Assembly: GCF_001663155.1 (NCBI RefSeq)
Contig: NZ_CP015963.1
Span: 1 to 64,000 of the forward strand
Length of the DNA: 64,000 nucleotides
Origin: Altererythrobacter ishigakiensis
GTDB lineage: Bacteria > Pseudomonadota > Alphaproteobacteria > Sphingomonadales > Sphingomonadaceae
Reading direction: 5' to 3'
The position numbers were made by a program, and so were the translations under genes. This document shows positions 26,535 through 36,359 of this stretch, piece after piece (within the stretch, counting starts at the first letter, position 1; the number at the start of each line of letters is the position of its first letter). Under the pieces are notes generated by a model. It made no database searches. It worked only from the letters and a program-made list of their open reading frames with translations, and had not been told where the DNA came from.

Positions 26535-28163
26535 ATGGCTGAAACAAGCGCAGCAACGCAAAGCGGCATTCTGGGATGGATCGAGCGTACAGGCAACAAA
26601 TTGCCTGATCCGGTTTTCCTGTTTTTCTATCTGATCGCTGCGCTGATCATAATTTCCGTCATTAGTTCGCTGCTGGGTGTTTCCGCACTTCATCCAACGG
26701 AGATCGACACAACGACCGGAGCAGCCCTGAGCATTGAAGCCGTTAGCCTGCTAAGCGCTGAGAATATCCAGCGGCTGTGGGTAGAAATGCCCAAGACTTT
26801 CACGCACTTTCACCCGCTGGGCTATGTCCTGGTGGTCATGCTGGGCGCAGGTGTCGCTGAGCGATCCGGCTTCTTCGCTGCCGGGATGGCAAAGGCAGTA
26901 AAAAGCGCGCCGAAGGCGCTCTTGACCCCCGTCGTCGCGCTGGTGGCAATGATCGGCAACCATGCCGCAGACGCAGGATACGTCGTACTGATCCCGCTGG
27001 CAGGCATCCTGTTTGCTGCAGCCGGACGGCATCCGTTGGCTGGTATTGCGGCTGCCTTTGCTGGTGTTTCCGGCGGTTTCTCCGCCAATATTTCGCCGGG
27101 CCAGCTCGATGCGCTGCTTTTCGGTATTACCGAGGAAGCAGTTGGTGCAAGTGCACTTGATCCAACATGGACGGCGAATCTGGCTGGTAATTGGTATTTT
27201 ATCAGTGCGATGACCGTGCTGTTCCTGCCAATCATCTGGTATGTCACGGACAAGATTATCGAGCCCCGCCTTGGCCCATGGACCGGCGGCGGCTCGGCAG
27301 GTGCCGATGAAGACGGTAGCCCCGATCCGACAGAACACAGCGGCGAACTCGCCAGCAAGGGGCTGCGTCACGCTGGCTTGGCCGCTTTGTTTGTGGTTGG
27401 CCTTTGGATGGCAATGGTCTTCGCGCCGGGAACACCGCTGGTCAATGAAGCTGCATGTCTGACCCCAGACGGAGCGGCTGTTCCAGACTGCTCGATCCAC
27501 AGTGAACTGCGCCCTTTGTATCAGTCGCTGGTAGCGGCATTCTTCATCCTGTTCCTGCTTACTGGCTGGGCCTACGGGCGTGCTACCGGCGTTATCAAGA
27601 ACCACCGCGACATGGTCGACATGATGGCCGAGAGTATGAAGGACATGGGCTACTATCTGGTTCTGGCCTTCGCGGCGGCGCATTTTGTGGCCATGTTCAA
27701 TTGGTCCAACCTTGGCCTGATTTCGGCTGTGCATGGCGCAGACGCGATCCAAGCAACCGGCCTGCCTTTGCCGATTGTCCTTGGCCTAATGGTGATTTTC
27801 GCAGGTATCTTGAACCTCTTCGTTGGCTCTGCGAGCGCGAAATGGGCGCTGCTTGCGCCTATCCTTGTTCCGATGCTCATGCTCTTGGGGATCAGCCCTG
27901 AAGGCGCGACCGCCGCTTATCGCGTCGGGGACAGTGCAACTAACATCATCACACCGTTGATGGTGTATTTCCCACTGATCCTGGTATTTGCGAAGCGCTG
28001 GCAGAAAGATTTCGGACTAGGCAGTCTGACAGCAATGATGATGCCATACTCGGTGTGGTTGCTAATCTCGGGCACCGTGCTGATCGTGATCTGGTTCTAT
28101 CTCGGCATCCCACTGGGACCTGATGCGCCGGTTGGATACACTCTGCCGGGCAGTAACGAATAG
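26535..28163 (+). CDS. AbgT-family transporter
   Basis: 542 aa with about 12 hydrophobic helices. The AbgT signature parts are present: GNKLPDPVFLFFYLIA at the N-terminus, GAGVAERSGFFAAGMAK near 115, ISPGQLDALLFGI near 195 and the C-terminal GDSATNIITPLMVYFPLIL. Family members carry p-aminobenzoyl-glutamate or export sulfonamides by proton motive force. The ATG at 26535 is used; a frame back to 26364 overlaps tdk and is unlike the family. It is divergent from tdk. Confidence 0.93.
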   Translation: MAETSAATQSGILGWIERTGNKLPDPVFLFFYLIAALIIISVISSLLGVSALHPTEIDTTTGAALSIEAVSLLSAENIQRLWVEMPKTFTHFHPLGYVLVVMLGAGVAERSGFFAAGMAKAVKSAPKALLTPVVALVAMIGNHAADAGYVVLIPLAGILFAAAGRHPLAGIAAAFAGVSGGFSANISPGQLDALLFGITEEAVGASALDPTWTANLAGNWYFISAMTVLFLPIIWYVTDKIIEPRLGPWTGGGSAGADEDGSPDPTEHSGELASKGLRHAGLAALFVVGLWMAMVFAPGTPLVNEAACLTPDGAAVPDCSIHSELRPLYQSLVAAFFILFLLTGWAYGRATGVIKNHRDMVDMMAESMKDMGYYLVLAFAAAHFVAMFNWSNLGLISAVHGADAIQATGLPLPIVLGLMVIFAGILNLFVGSASAKWALLAPILVPMLMLLGISPEGATAAYRVGDSATNIITPLMVYFPLILVFAKRWQKDFGLGSLTAMMMPYSVWLLISGTVLIVIWFYLGIPLGPDAPVGYTLPGSNE

Positions 28164-28216
28164 CCGGACTTTAATCGATTAAGGGAACAGACTGGCCGGC
28201 AAGGTATATTAATAGC

Positions 28217-28792
28217 ATGGCCTTGCTTCGCTCACTGATGGCTTTGGCAGCCGCAGCATTTCTGGTTGCAGCCCAGCCGGCTGGGCAAACATACTTTGTC
28301 GATAGCGCAGCAAGCAGTTTGTCGGCCAAGGTCCCGTTCTTTGGACTAGGGCGCAAATCTGCGGGCTTTCCCGAGGTTGCGGGCACGATAAAGTTGGATC
28401 GGGCGCGTCCGCAGAACATTGCGTTGGATGTGACAATTGATGCGACCAAACTCACCGCAGGTGACGATCTGACGCTTAACAGATTGAAGGGCGAACGCTT
28501 TTTTTGGGTAGAAAGACATCCCACCGTTCGTTTCGTCGGGCGCGAGATGAAAATGACCAGTCCAACACGAGGCAGCGTGGACGGTGACCTGACAGCGCGC
28601 GGTGTGACAAAGCCGGTCACTCTTGACGTAACTTTTGACAGACCGCCTGCCGAAGCGGCACCGGACGACATCATTGCGTTGACCGGTACTACACGCATCA
28701 ACCGCTACGACTTCGGGATGAAATCCTATCGGCTGATCGTGGGGAAATATGTCAATATTGAGCTGCGCGCTCGCATGGTGCCTAAGCCCTAG
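28217..28792 (+). CDS. YceI-family periplasmic lipid-binding protein
   Basis: 191 aa. The signal peptide (about 1-22) precedes a lipocalin-like YceI beta-barrel. Features are VDSAASSLSAKVPFFGLGR near residue 32, the paired D/T-rich strands IALDVTIDATKLTAGDDL, and the C-terminal INRYDFGMKSY. YceI proteins bind isoprenoid or amide lipids in the periplasm. It follows the AbgT transporter by 53 bp on the same strand and converges on the MarR-GNAT gene. Confidence 0.9.
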   Translation: MALLRSLMALAAAAFLVAAQPAGQTYFVDSAASSLSAKVPFFGLGRKSAGFPEVAGTIKLDRARPQNIALDVTIDATKLTAGDDLTLNRLKGERFFWVERHPTVRFVGREMKMTSPTRGSVDGDLTARGVTKPVTLDVTFDRPPAEAAPDDIIALTGTTRINRYDFGMKSYRLIVGKYVNIELRARMVPKP

Positions 28793-28795
28793 CTC

Positions 28796-29713
28796 TTAAA
28801 GCTCGAGCAACCAATGCTCGCTGACTTCTTCCCTTCCAAATTCAGTCTGCACCTCTGTCGAGGTAATCCTGTAACCTTCGGCCGCATAAATCCTGCGCGC
28901 ACTCTCCAACACTGCATGGGTCCACAACACCATTTGCTTGTACCCCGCCTCTCTGGCGAACTGCGTGCATTTACGGACTAGTGCGGAACCGACGCCCAGC
29001 CCGCGCGCCTCAGGCTCTACATAAAGCATCCGTAGGCGAGCGGTCTCATTATCCTCATTTGCGACAAAAACAGAGCCCAGCATTCGGCCATTTCGCTCTG
29101 CAATCCAACCCTGATCCTTACCCGGCTTGAGATCACGCAAATAGGCGGCGCAGATCTCCATCATCAGCGCTTCCAGTTTGTCGCCCCACCCCCAATGTTC
29201 GCGATAGATGATCGCCTGACGCGCGCAGATATGTCCAAGATCGCCTGGCTGTAACTCTCTTAAAGACCATTGGGACTGAGTGTCGCGGAACAGCAAGTCA
29301 CCTGCCTCACCCAGCGCATTCACAAGGCGAACCGCGCCGTCTTCATCGAGCTGCGCCAGCAGCTTCTCCGTCTCAGCCAAAGTCACAGCATCAAGCGCCT
29401 GATATCTATCCTCGCCATCCGAGGTCAGCGAAAGCGGGCGTTCACGCGCATCCTCGCCTCTGCCGCGCTCAATCCATCCTTGCTTCTCCAGCTTGGCAAC
29501 CGTTCGGCTGAGATAGCCGGGATCGAGGCCCATTACCTGCGCGACATCGCGGGCGAGCACAGGCTGTCGCTCCCGAATTTCATAAGTCACGCGCGCTTCA
29601 ACCAGCGACAATTCGCCGCCCATATAGCGCGGCTCCAACAGCCCCATCAGCTGAGAGAATTGTCGGTTGAACGCACGAATGGCGGGCACGGCTTGCTGGA
29701 TCGCGACAGTCAT
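28796..29713 (-). CDS. MarR-family regulator fused to a GNAT acetyltransferase
   Basis: 305 aa bifunctional protein. Residues 1-145 form a MarR winged-helix domain (VLARDVAQVMGLDPGYLSRTVAKLEKQGW; wing ERGRGEDARERPLSLT). Residues 160-305 are a GNAT fold, with the acetyl-CoA loop EPEARGLGVGSALVRKC near 235. This fusion occurs in several proteobacteria and probably lets a small molecule control both DNA binding and acetylation. Its substrate is unknown. It lies 52 bp upstream of the rbfA stop. Confidence 0.9.
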   Translation of the reverse strand: MTVAIQQAVPAIRAFNRQFSQLMGLLEPRYMGGELSLVEARVTYEIRERQPVLARDVAQVMGLDPGYLSRTVAKLEKQGWIERGRGEDARERPLSLTSDGEDRYQALDAVTLAETEKLLAQLDEDGAVRLVNALGEAGDLLFRDTQSQWSLRELQPGDLGHICARQAIIYREHWGWGDKLEALMMEICAAYLRDLKPGKDQGWIAERNGRMLGSVFVANEDNETARLRMLYVEPEARGLGVGSALVRKCTQFAREAGYKQMVLWTHAVLESARRIYAAEGYRITSTEVQTEFGREEVSEHWLLEL

Positions 29714-29765
29714 TCAGACGGCATCGCGATATTAGTTGCCAAAGTCAACTATAATTCAGCCGGGA

Positions 29766-30164
29766 CTATTCGCCCTCATCCAGATCACGCGCCACCTTGG
29801 GATCGCGCAGCAGTCTTTCGATACGGTCGGCTTCGTCAAAGCTCTCGTCAGAACGGAATTTGAGCTTGGGCGCGAACTTCAGGCCCAACCGCTTGGCAAC
29901 TTCTCGCTGCAGGAACGCTGTATTCTGCCTTAGCGCCTTTACGACTGCATCCTCATCCGCACCCAACAACGGCTTCACATAAGCGGTTGCATTGCGCAGA
30001 TCGGGGGTCATGCGCACTTCAGTCACCGCAATATTTGCTGCGCTGACGATATCGTCATGCACTTCTTGCCGGGCGAGAAGTTCGCTCAGGATATGCCGCA
30101 CACGCTCTGCCACTTTGAGGACGCGAACCGAGTGCTGTTCTGGTGTAAATTGCTGCCGCGCCAT
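29766..30164 (-). CDS. rbfA: 30S ribosome-binding factor RbfA
   Basis: 132 aa. The KH-like core is recognisable: [33 protein letters not shown], and the C-terminal [21 protein letters not shown] (split by the family's APxLxF signature). It aids 16S rRNA 5' end maturation during cold stress. Its ATG shares one base with the upstream thioesterase stop (TAATG). It lies third after infB and the thioesterase. Confidence 0.95.
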   Translation of the reverse strand: MARQQFTPEQHSVRVLKVAERVRHILSELLARQEVHDDIVSAANIAVTEVRMTPDLRNATAYVKPLLGADEDAVVKALRQNTAFLQREVAKRLGLKFAPKLKFRSDESFDEADRIERLLRDPKVARDLDEGE

Positions 30165-30604
30165 TATCCCATTCCTGTTTCAGTGGGCGTCGGGCGCATG
30201 GTCGGGATTGCTGTTGAGGTCGCGCGTGCCAGCATCTGCCCCTCTTCGGTCAGCAGTTCTCCCTCCAGGAAGATCACGCGTCGCCCGCCGCGCACAACAC
30301 GGCCCTTGCCGATGATCGTTGCGCCTTCAGGCAACAACCCCAGCAACTGCATCGAAATCTCTAGGTTGAGCGGGGCCTGCTCTCCGCCCGTCATCGCGAC
30401 GTAGGCATAGCCCATCACATCATCGAGATAACCCGCGACAAGCCCGCCCTGCACGCCTCCTCGCCAAGTGGTCATCTGCTTCTGGACAGTGAACCGCATG
30501 GTGGCCGTCGCGGTTTCTTCATCGAATCCGACAAACTCGCTACCTAGCAGCGCGCTATGCGGCGAGTCTGCGCCATCAGATGGGTGATATTGATATTCGC
30601 TCAT
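30164..30604 (-). CDS. PaaI-type hotdog-fold thioesterase
   Basis: 146 aa. The hotdog core is seen in [20 protein letters not shown] and the [21 protein letters not shown] segment, which holds the Asp-containing helix of PaaI-type enzymes. It would hydrolyse an acyl-CoA thioester. It lies inside the infB-rbfA gap and overlaps the rbfA start by one base, so it is translated with ribosome-assembly genes. No known link to translation explains this; it may simply be operon hitch-hiking. Confidence 0.85.
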   Translation of the reverse strand: MSEYQYHPSDGADSPHSALLGSEFVGFDEETATATMRFTVQKQMTTWRGGVQGGLVAGYLDDVMGYAYVAMTGGEQAPLNLEISMQLLGLLPEGATIIGKGRVVRGGRRVIFLEGELLTEEGQMLARATSTAIPTMRPTPTETGMG

Positions 30605-30675
30605 CTGGATATGCCCAGCAGGACAGCCGAGGGCAAGCGGTGACCTTCGTAGATCTTCGTCACCCTCTAGCCCCC

Positions 30676-33189
30676 TTAGCCGACCTCGAGCGTCCGCTCA
30701 CGCTCCTCTACTTCGAAGACTTCCAGCTGGTCGCCCGGCTGAATGTCGTTCGTGTCTTCGAGCACGACACCGCACTCAAGGCCCGCACGCACTTCGTCGA
30801 CATCGTCCTTGAAGCGGCGCAGCGATGCGATTGTCGTCGCTGAGACGATAACATCTTCGCGGGTGAGACGCGCGAACAGGCCTTTGCGGATAACGCCTTC
30901 TTCGACCAGCAGACCAGCTGCCTTGTCGCGCTTGCCCGACTTGAAGACCTGCTTGACCTCAGCGCGGCCAACCACTGTCTCGATCCGCTCCGGACCAAGC
31001 TCGCCGGCCATTTCCTTCGCGACTTCTTCGGTCAGGTGATAGATGACATCGTAATACATCATCCGCACGTTATCGCGCTTTACCATGTCGCGTGCCTTGG
31101 CATTCGGACGAACGTTGAAGCCGATGATCGGCGCGTTGGAAGCCGCAGCCAGTGTCACGTCGCTTTCGGTGATCGCGCCAACGCCTGCATGCAACACGCG
31201 TACCTTGATCTCGTCATTCGAGATGTTGTGCAGCGCGGTGACGATTGCTTCGACCGAACCTTGCACGTCCGCCTTTACCAGCACCGGCCATTCAATGACA
31301 TTCGATGCCAAATTGTTGAACATCGTATCAAAGCTGGTCGGAGCAAGCGCAGTACGCTTTTCGGTCGCCTTTTCCTGACGGTACTGAGCAACTTCACGCG
31401 CGCGCTGATCGTTCTCGACCACTGTCAGAAGATCACCAGCACCCGGCACTCCGCCAAGCCCCAGAACCTCGACTGGCATCGATGGGCCAGCTTCCTTGAT
31501 CTGCTTACCCTGATCATTGACAATGGCGCGAACTTTGCCGCTCTCGGTCCCCACAACGAAGGTGTCGCCACGCTTCAGCGTACCGCGTGTGATGATAACC
31601 GTTGCAACGGGGCCGCGGCCCTTATCTAACTGAGCTTCGATCACGGTCGCTTCGGCATCGCGATCTGGGCGTGCTTTCAGCTCGAGGAGCTCTGCCTGAA
31701 GTTCGATCTTCTCAATCAATTCGTCCAAGCCGGTGCCTTTAAGTGCTGAAATTTCAACATCTTGCACATCACCCGACATCGCCTCGACGATCACTTCATG
31801 CTCAAGCAAACGCGAACGGATATTGTTCGGGTCGGCTTCAGGCTTGTCGCATTTGTTGATCGCGACAATCATCGGAACGCCAGCGGCCTTCGTGTGATTG
31901 ATCGCTTCAATCGTCTGCGGCATCACGCCGTCGTCTGCTGCGACAACCAGTACGACAATGTCGGTTACATTCGCACCGCGGGCACGCATTTCAGAGAACG
32001 CAGCGTGGCCCGGAGTGTCAAGGAAAGTGATCTTCCCACCAGACTTGGTATCAATCTGATAGCTGCCGATATGCTGCGTAATGCCACCAGCTTCCCCTTT
32101 GGTCACGTTGGTTCCGCGCAGCGCATCGAGCAGGCTGGTCTTGCCGTGGTCAACGTGCCCCATGATGGTCACAACCGGTGGACGCGGCTTCAGCGTTTCT
32201 TCCGGATCGACATCCTCTTCGGTTTGAATATCGACGTCGGCTTCTGAGACCTTCTGGATGTTATGGCCAAACTGCTCGACCAAAAGCTCAGCCGTATCCT
32301 GATCGATGGTCTGATTGACTGTGACCATCATGTCCAGATTGAACAGTTCCTTGACCAGATCAGCGCCTTTTTCACCCATCCGCTTGGCAAGTTCACCAAC
32401 CGTAATGGCTTCCGGCACGACAACGTCGCGGATCTGCTTCTCACGGGGGCGATTATCGCCCCCGCCTTGTAACCTGCGTTCTTTCTCACGCGCACGTTTC
32501 AGCGCCGCGAGCGAACGCGCCCGGCGTCCTTCGTCTTCATTCAGCGCTTTTGTTACTGTCAGCTTGCCCGAACGGCGCTTGTCCTTGCCCCCACCACGCT
32601 TCGGCTTCTCTTCCTTCTTCTTCTCGGGTCGCTTGGGTTCAGGCCGGGCAACCGGCGTAAACTTGCGCGCAGATGGCGTGGGCGTATCGCCTGCCGCCGC
32701 AGCAGAGGCATCTGCGGCATCTTCAGCAACTTGCGCCTCAGCCTCAGCAGCCGCCTTGGCTTCCTCCGCAGCACGCTTCTCAGCCTCTTCTTCTGCCTTG
32801 CGATTTTCCTCCGCGCGCTTCTTCTCGTCAGCCTTGGCCTCCTTGGCCTTCTTGTCATCACGCTTGCGCGCCTCTTCGAGGGCTTTCAGGCGCGCCTCCT
32901 CAGCTTCGCGTGCCAGACGGGCAGCGAGTTCCTGAGGTGTTTCTTTAGGAGCAGCCGGCTTCTTTGGCGCGGCCTTCTTGGCCGCTGGCGCAGGCGCTGG
33001 CTCTGGTTCGGGCGCAGGTGCTGGCGTAGGCGCAGGTGTTTCACCCGGTTTCAACAGCTTGCGGCGGCGCTTAACCTCGACCGCAACCTTGTTGGTGCGG
33101 CCATGGCTAAAGGTCTGCTTGACCTCGCCAGGTTGCGCACCTTTCAGTGTCAGCGGTTTACGGGCCGGTTTTTTTTCTTCGTCGCTCAT
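30676..33189 (-). CDS. infB: Translation initiation factor IF-2
   Basis: 837 aa GTPase that places fMet-tRNA on the 30S subunit. The N-terminal third (about 1-230) is highly charged, Lys/Glu/Ala-rich. The G domain near 340 shows [23 protein letters not shown] and NKCD motifs. The C-terminal domains end normally at RERTLEVG. Length fits alphaproteobacterial IF-2. Upstream are nusA and ylxR, overlapping or nearly so, as in most bacteria. Confidence 0.98.
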   Translation of the reverse strand: MSDEEKKPARKPLTLKGAQPGEVKQTFSHGRTNKVAVEVKRRRKLLKPGETPAPTPAPAPEPEPAPAPAAKKAAPKKPAAPKETPQELAARLAREAEEARLKALEEARKRDDKKAKEAKADEKKRAEENRKAEEEAEKRAAEEAKAAAEAEAQVAEDAADASAAAAGDTPTPSARKFTPVARPEPKRPEKKKEEKPKRGGGKDKRRSGKLTVTKALNEDEGRRARSLAALKRAREKERRLQGGGDNRPREKQIRDVVVPEAITVGELAKRMGEKGADLVKELFNLDMMVTVNQTIDQDTAELLVEQFGHNIQKVSEADVDIQTEEDVDPEETLKPRPPVVTIMGHVDHGKTSLLDALRGTNVTKGEAGGITQHIGSYQIDTKSGGKITFLDTPGHAAFSEMRARGANVTDIVVLVVAADDGVMPQTIEAINHTKAAGVPMIVAINKCDKPEADPNNIRSRLLEHEVIVEAMSGDVQDVEISALKGTGLDELIEKIELQAELLELKARPDRDAEATVIEAQLDKGRGPVATVIITRGTLKRGDTFVVGTESGKVRAIVNDQGKQIKEAGPSMPVEVLGLGGVPGAGDLLTVVENDQRAREVAQYRQEKATEKRTALAPTSFDTMFNNLASNVIEWPVLVKADVQGSVEAIVTALHNISNDEIKVRVLHAGVGAITESDVTLAAASNAPIIGFNVRPNAKARDMVKRDNVRMMYYDVIYHLTEEVAKEMAGELGPERIETVVGRAEVKQVFKSGKRDKAAGLLVEEGVIRKGLFARLTREDVIVSATTIASLRRFKDDVDEVRAGLECGVVLEDTNDIQPGDQLEVFEVEERERTLEVG

Positions 33190-33205
33190 CTAGCAATTGC
33201 GTCCT

Positions 33206-33970
33206 TCACACATTCAATTCTTCGTCCAGGTGACCGGAAGAGGTCTGATCACCATCAGTTTCAGAAGGCGATTGGCCTCCGAGATATTGCAGCAGCCGTA
33301 CCAAAGCACCCTCGATCCGGCGCGCCGCAGCACCATTATTCAGCGCCAGGTGGACAACATTGTCGCGGCCCAATGCCACAGACAAAGCCGCCCGGTCCAG
33401 TGGCAAGACAATTCCTCGCTCGCCGCTGCCTTCTGCATCGCGTCCCACACGCCATGCCTGATCCAATTTCTTACGCCCGTCTTCACTCGCATCAGAAGCA
33501 TGCAGAAGCAGCTCTGTACGTCTGGTGCGGGCTTGTTCTTCAATCCGCGACGTACCCAACACAAGGTGCCCCGCACGCAATTCCAAACCCAGCCGGTCAA
33601 GAAGCAGTTTGGTCAAAGCTTGTTCAGCCATTGCTGGCAAATCAGCTGGAATCTCGAGCTTTGCACCTTTGAATGCGCGCCCCAAAGCACCCTTTAACTG
33701 GCCCTTAGCAAGCGCGGATTCAAGCTCAGCTCGCGTAACACCGATCCATGCGCCACGCCCAGGAGCTTTCGCATGAGGATCGGGCAACACCAATCCGTCC
33801 GGCGAAATAGCGAGGCGCAGCAGACTGTCGCGCGAGGCATGCTTGCCAGTCAGGATGCACTTGCGTTCTGGCGCACTCTTGCTGGCGCAGGCTTCGCCGG
33901 ACGCCGTTTTACGGTGTCTCGGCTTGTCAACGATGTCGGAGCTTACGCGCTCATTGGGTGGAGTCCGCAT
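33206..33970 (-). CDS. ylxR: YlxR/DUF448 RNA-binding protein with L7Ae-like C-terminal part
   Basis: 254 aa from ATG 33970. The DUF448 domain (about 30-110) has ERKCILTGKHASRDSLLRLA and PGRGAWIG, the ylxR signature. Residues 140-235 resemble the L7Ae-type fold (LGLELRAGHLVLGTSRIEE) that follows DUF448 in many alphaproteobacteria. The start overlaps the last 20 bases of nusA. It is always found between nusA and infB; a role as an RNA-binding or RNase P/regulatory factor has been proposed for YlxR. Confidence 0.9.
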   Translation of the reverse strand: MRTPPNERVSSDIVDKPRHRKTASGEACASKSAPERKCILTGKHASRDSLLRLAISPDGLVLPDPHAKAPGRGAWIGVTRAELESALAKGQLKGALGRAFKGAKLEIPADLPAMAEQALTKLLLDRLGLELRAGHLVLGTSRIEEQARTRRTELLLHASDASEDGRKKLDQAWRVGRDAEGSGERGIVLPLDRAALSVALGRDNVVHLALNNGAAARRIEGALVRLLQYLGGQSPSETDGDQTSSGHLDEELNV

Positions 33971-35609
33971 CGGCGGCCTCCTGAGTTGCGGCATCTTCGG
34001 CGGCCGGAGCCACCTCTTCCTCATCTTCAAACCAATGCGCGCGAGCGGCCATGATGATCTCGTTGCCCTGCTCTTCAGTCAGGCCATATTCACCCAGCAC
34101 TCCGCCCTTGTCTTGCTCGCGGATCGACGGACGACGCATCGGCGGTCCGTCCGAGTTACGGCGACGCGGAGCTTCGCGCTTCTTGGCAATAAGTTCATCC
34201 GTCGCGAGGTCGGCCAAATCGTCAAGCGTCTTGATGCCCGCTTTGCCCAGGGTCACCAACATGACTTCTGTCAGATGCGGCATGTCGGCCAGATCGTCTT
34301 CGACGCCCAGCTCACGACGCTCAGTGCGTGCAGCTTCTTCGTGGCGATCAAGCGCTTCCTTGGCACGGCTTTGAAGTTCTTCAGCGAGCTCTTCGTCAAA
34401 ACCCTCGATCGATGCCAGCTCTTCCAGTTCGACGTAGGCAACTTCGTCAAGCTCGGCGAACCCTTCTGCAACAAGCAGCTGAGACAGCGTTTCATCAACG
34501 TCGAGCTCTTCTTCGAACATCTTCGAGCGCTCGGCGAATTCCTTCGAACGCTTTTCGCTCGCTTCCTCTTCAGTCATGATATCGATCTGGTGACCGGTGA
34601 GTTGGCTAGCCAGGCGCACGTTCTGACCGCGGCGACCGATTGCCAGCGATAGCTGGTCATCGGGTACAACCACTTCGATTCGGCCTTCTTCCTCGTCCAG
34701 AACCACGCGAGCCACCGTTGCCGGTTGCAGCGCATTCACGACGAAAGTTGCGGTGTCCTCGGACCATGGAATAATGTCGATCTTCTCGCCCTGCAGTTCC
34801 TGCACAACGGCCTGAACGCGAGAACCCTTCATACCGACACAGGCACCGACCGGATCAATCGAGCTGTCATGGCTGATCACGCCGATCTTCGCACGGCTGC
34901 CCGGATCTCGGGCAGCGGCCTTGATCTCGATGATGCCGTCGTAGATCTCGGGCACTTCCTGCGCGAACAGCTTGCGCATGAAATCAGGGTGCGCGCGGCT
35001 AAGGAAGATCTGCTGACCGCGATTGTTGCGCTCAACCTTTGTAATGATCGCACGGATCCGTTCGCCAACACGCGCCGCTTCACGCGGGATTTGCTGGTCA
35101 CGGCGGATAACGCCTTCGGCTCGACCAAGGTTGACGATCACGTGACCGAATTCAACTGACTTGATCACACCGGTAATGACTTCGCCTGCGCGATCCTTGA
35201 ATTCTTCATACTGACGCTCGCGTTCTGCATCGCGAACTTTCTGGAAGATCACCTGCTTGGCGCTCTGCGCGTCGATGCGACCCAAATCAACCGGTGGCAG
35301 GGGATCAACGATGAAATCGCCGATCTTGGCATCTTCCTGCAGTTTTTGCGCCGCCTTCAGATCAACCTGCTTGAAGTAGTCTTCGACTTCCTCGACCACT
35401 TCAACCACACGCCAAAGGCGCAGATCGCCAGTTTGCGGGTCCAGCTTGGCGCGAATGTCGTTCTCCGCGCCATAGCGGTTGCGCGCGCTTTTCTGGATCG
35501 CTTCTTCCATCGCTTCAATGACGATCGCCTTGTCGATCATCTTTTCCGAAGCGACTGCATTTGCAATCGCAAGCAGTTCAGCCTTGTTCGCAGAAATTGC
35601 CGTGGCCAT
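33951..35609 (-). CDS. nusA: Transcription termination/antitermination factor NusA
   Basis: 552 aa. The order is typical: N-terminal polymerase-binding domain, S1 (GEVITGVIKSVEFGHVIVNLG near 135), two KH domains (VGACVGMKGSRVQAVVQEL near 245; LAIGRRGQNVRLASQLTG near 315) and C-terminal acidic helix-hairpin-helix repeats. The last part is Glu/Ala-rich. The rimP stop and nusA start overlap (TGATG). This is the standard rimP-nusA-ylxR-infB order. Confidence 0.98.
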   Translation of the reverse strand: MATAISANKAELLAIANAVASEKMIDKAIVIEAMEEAIQKSARNRYGAENDIRAKLDPQTGDLRLWRVVEVVEEVEDYFKQVDLKAAQKLQEDAKIGDFIVDPLPPVDLGRIDAQSAKQVIFQKVRDAERERQYEEFKDRAGEVITGVIKSVEFGHVIVNLGRAEGVIRRDQQIPREAARVGERIRAIITKVERNNRGQQIFLSRAHPDFMRKLFAQEVPEIYDGIIEIKAAARDPGSRAKIGVISHDSSIDPVGACVGMKGSRVQAVVQELQGEKIDIIPWSEDTATFVVNALQPATVARVVLDEEEGRIEVVVPDDQLSLAIGRRGQNVRLASQLTGHQIDIMTEEEASEKRSKEFAERSKMFEEELDVDETLSQLLVAEGFAELDEVAYVELEELASIEGFDEELAEELQSRAKEALDRHEEAARTERRELGVEDDLADMPHLTEVMLVTLGKAGIKTLDDLADLATDELIAKKREAPRRRNSDGPPMRRPSIREQDKGGVLGEYGLTEEQGNEIIMAARAHWFEDEEEVAPAAEDAATQEAADADSTQ

Positions 35610-36169
35610 CAGTCTTGAGCCTCTTCTTCTTCAAGTATGTCTTCAGCGCCGCTCGTATCGAGCGGCTGAGTGGCGGCGATCAGCGCGTCGGTCAAGACAA
35701 GCTTCGCCGAATGAACCATTTCAAGCGGGTAGGAAACCTCCCCCGCCTTGTTGTCTTCGATGGTAACTATACCACCTTCGATACCCTTCAAGATACCGCG
35801 AAGGTTACGCTGACCGTCCCAATCCTTGGCCATGGAGACTTTCGCTTCGTGGCCCAGCCAATTCGCGTAGTCTTTGGCGCGTGTCAGCGGGCGGTCGATG
35901 CCGGGCGAACTCACTTCAAGGTGATAGGCACCTTCAATCAGAGTTTCGCCCGCTTCTTCAGCGGCATCCATCGCGTCAGACACCGCACGAGAAAGCGCAG
36001 CGCATTGATCGATGATCAGCTGGCCCGTCGCTGGGTCTTCCGCCATGATCTGCAACGCCATACCGCCGTCACCGGCTTCCGAAGGCATCATCTTCACGCG
36101 CACGAGATCAAAGCCGAGAGCTTTCGCTTCGGGCTCGATAATCTCAGTCAGTCGCGCAATGTTTGCCAT
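35609..36169 (-). CDS. rimP: Ribosome maturation factor RimP
   Basis: 186 aa. EPEAKALGFDLVRVKMM near the N-terminus and HLEVSSPGIDRPLTRAKDY near residue 88 are the RimP signatures. It helps 30S assembly. It is the first gene of the cluster; the 190 bp upstream hold its presumed promoter. It overlaps nusA by one base. Confidence 0.96.
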   Translation of the reverse strand: MANIARLTEIIEPEAKALGFDLVRVKMMPSEAGDGGMALQIMAEDPATGQLIIDQCAALSRAVSDAMDAAEEAGETLIEGAYHLEVSSPGIDRPLTRAKDYANWLGHEAKVSMAKDWDGQRNLRGILKGIEGGIVTIEDNKAGEVSYPLEMVHSAKLVLTDALIAATQPLDTSGAEDILEEEEAQD

Positions 36170-36310
36170 TCGGTCTCCGTAGTCCTCGCGTCATTGCTGA
36201 CAAAAGCCGTTTGGGCCGGCCCCTTGCGGCGCCAGCATCTCAACTTTGTGTCGACAATGTCGGGATGAGGGGCAGATAGGCGCGAGTCGCACGAATGGCA
36301 AGCAGTAAAG

Positions 36311-36337
36311 AAAAGGGGGCCGCAACGCCGGCCCCTT
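36311..36337 (-). terminator. Rho-independent terminator after metzincin-like gene 1
   Basis: Minus strand: GGGGCCG (36329-36335) and CGGCCCC (36316-36322) form a hairpin followed by CTTTTCTTT. It lies 23 bp past the stop. Confidence 0.75.
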
Positions 36338-36359
36338 AATCTTGCAAAGTGGCTAAGTC

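Noticed and set aside
32315..33672. Long plus-strand frames over infB and ylxR
   Set aside because: They mirror the Lys/Glu/Ala-rich infB N-terminus as Ser/Ala/Leu-rich antisense and do not look like any family.
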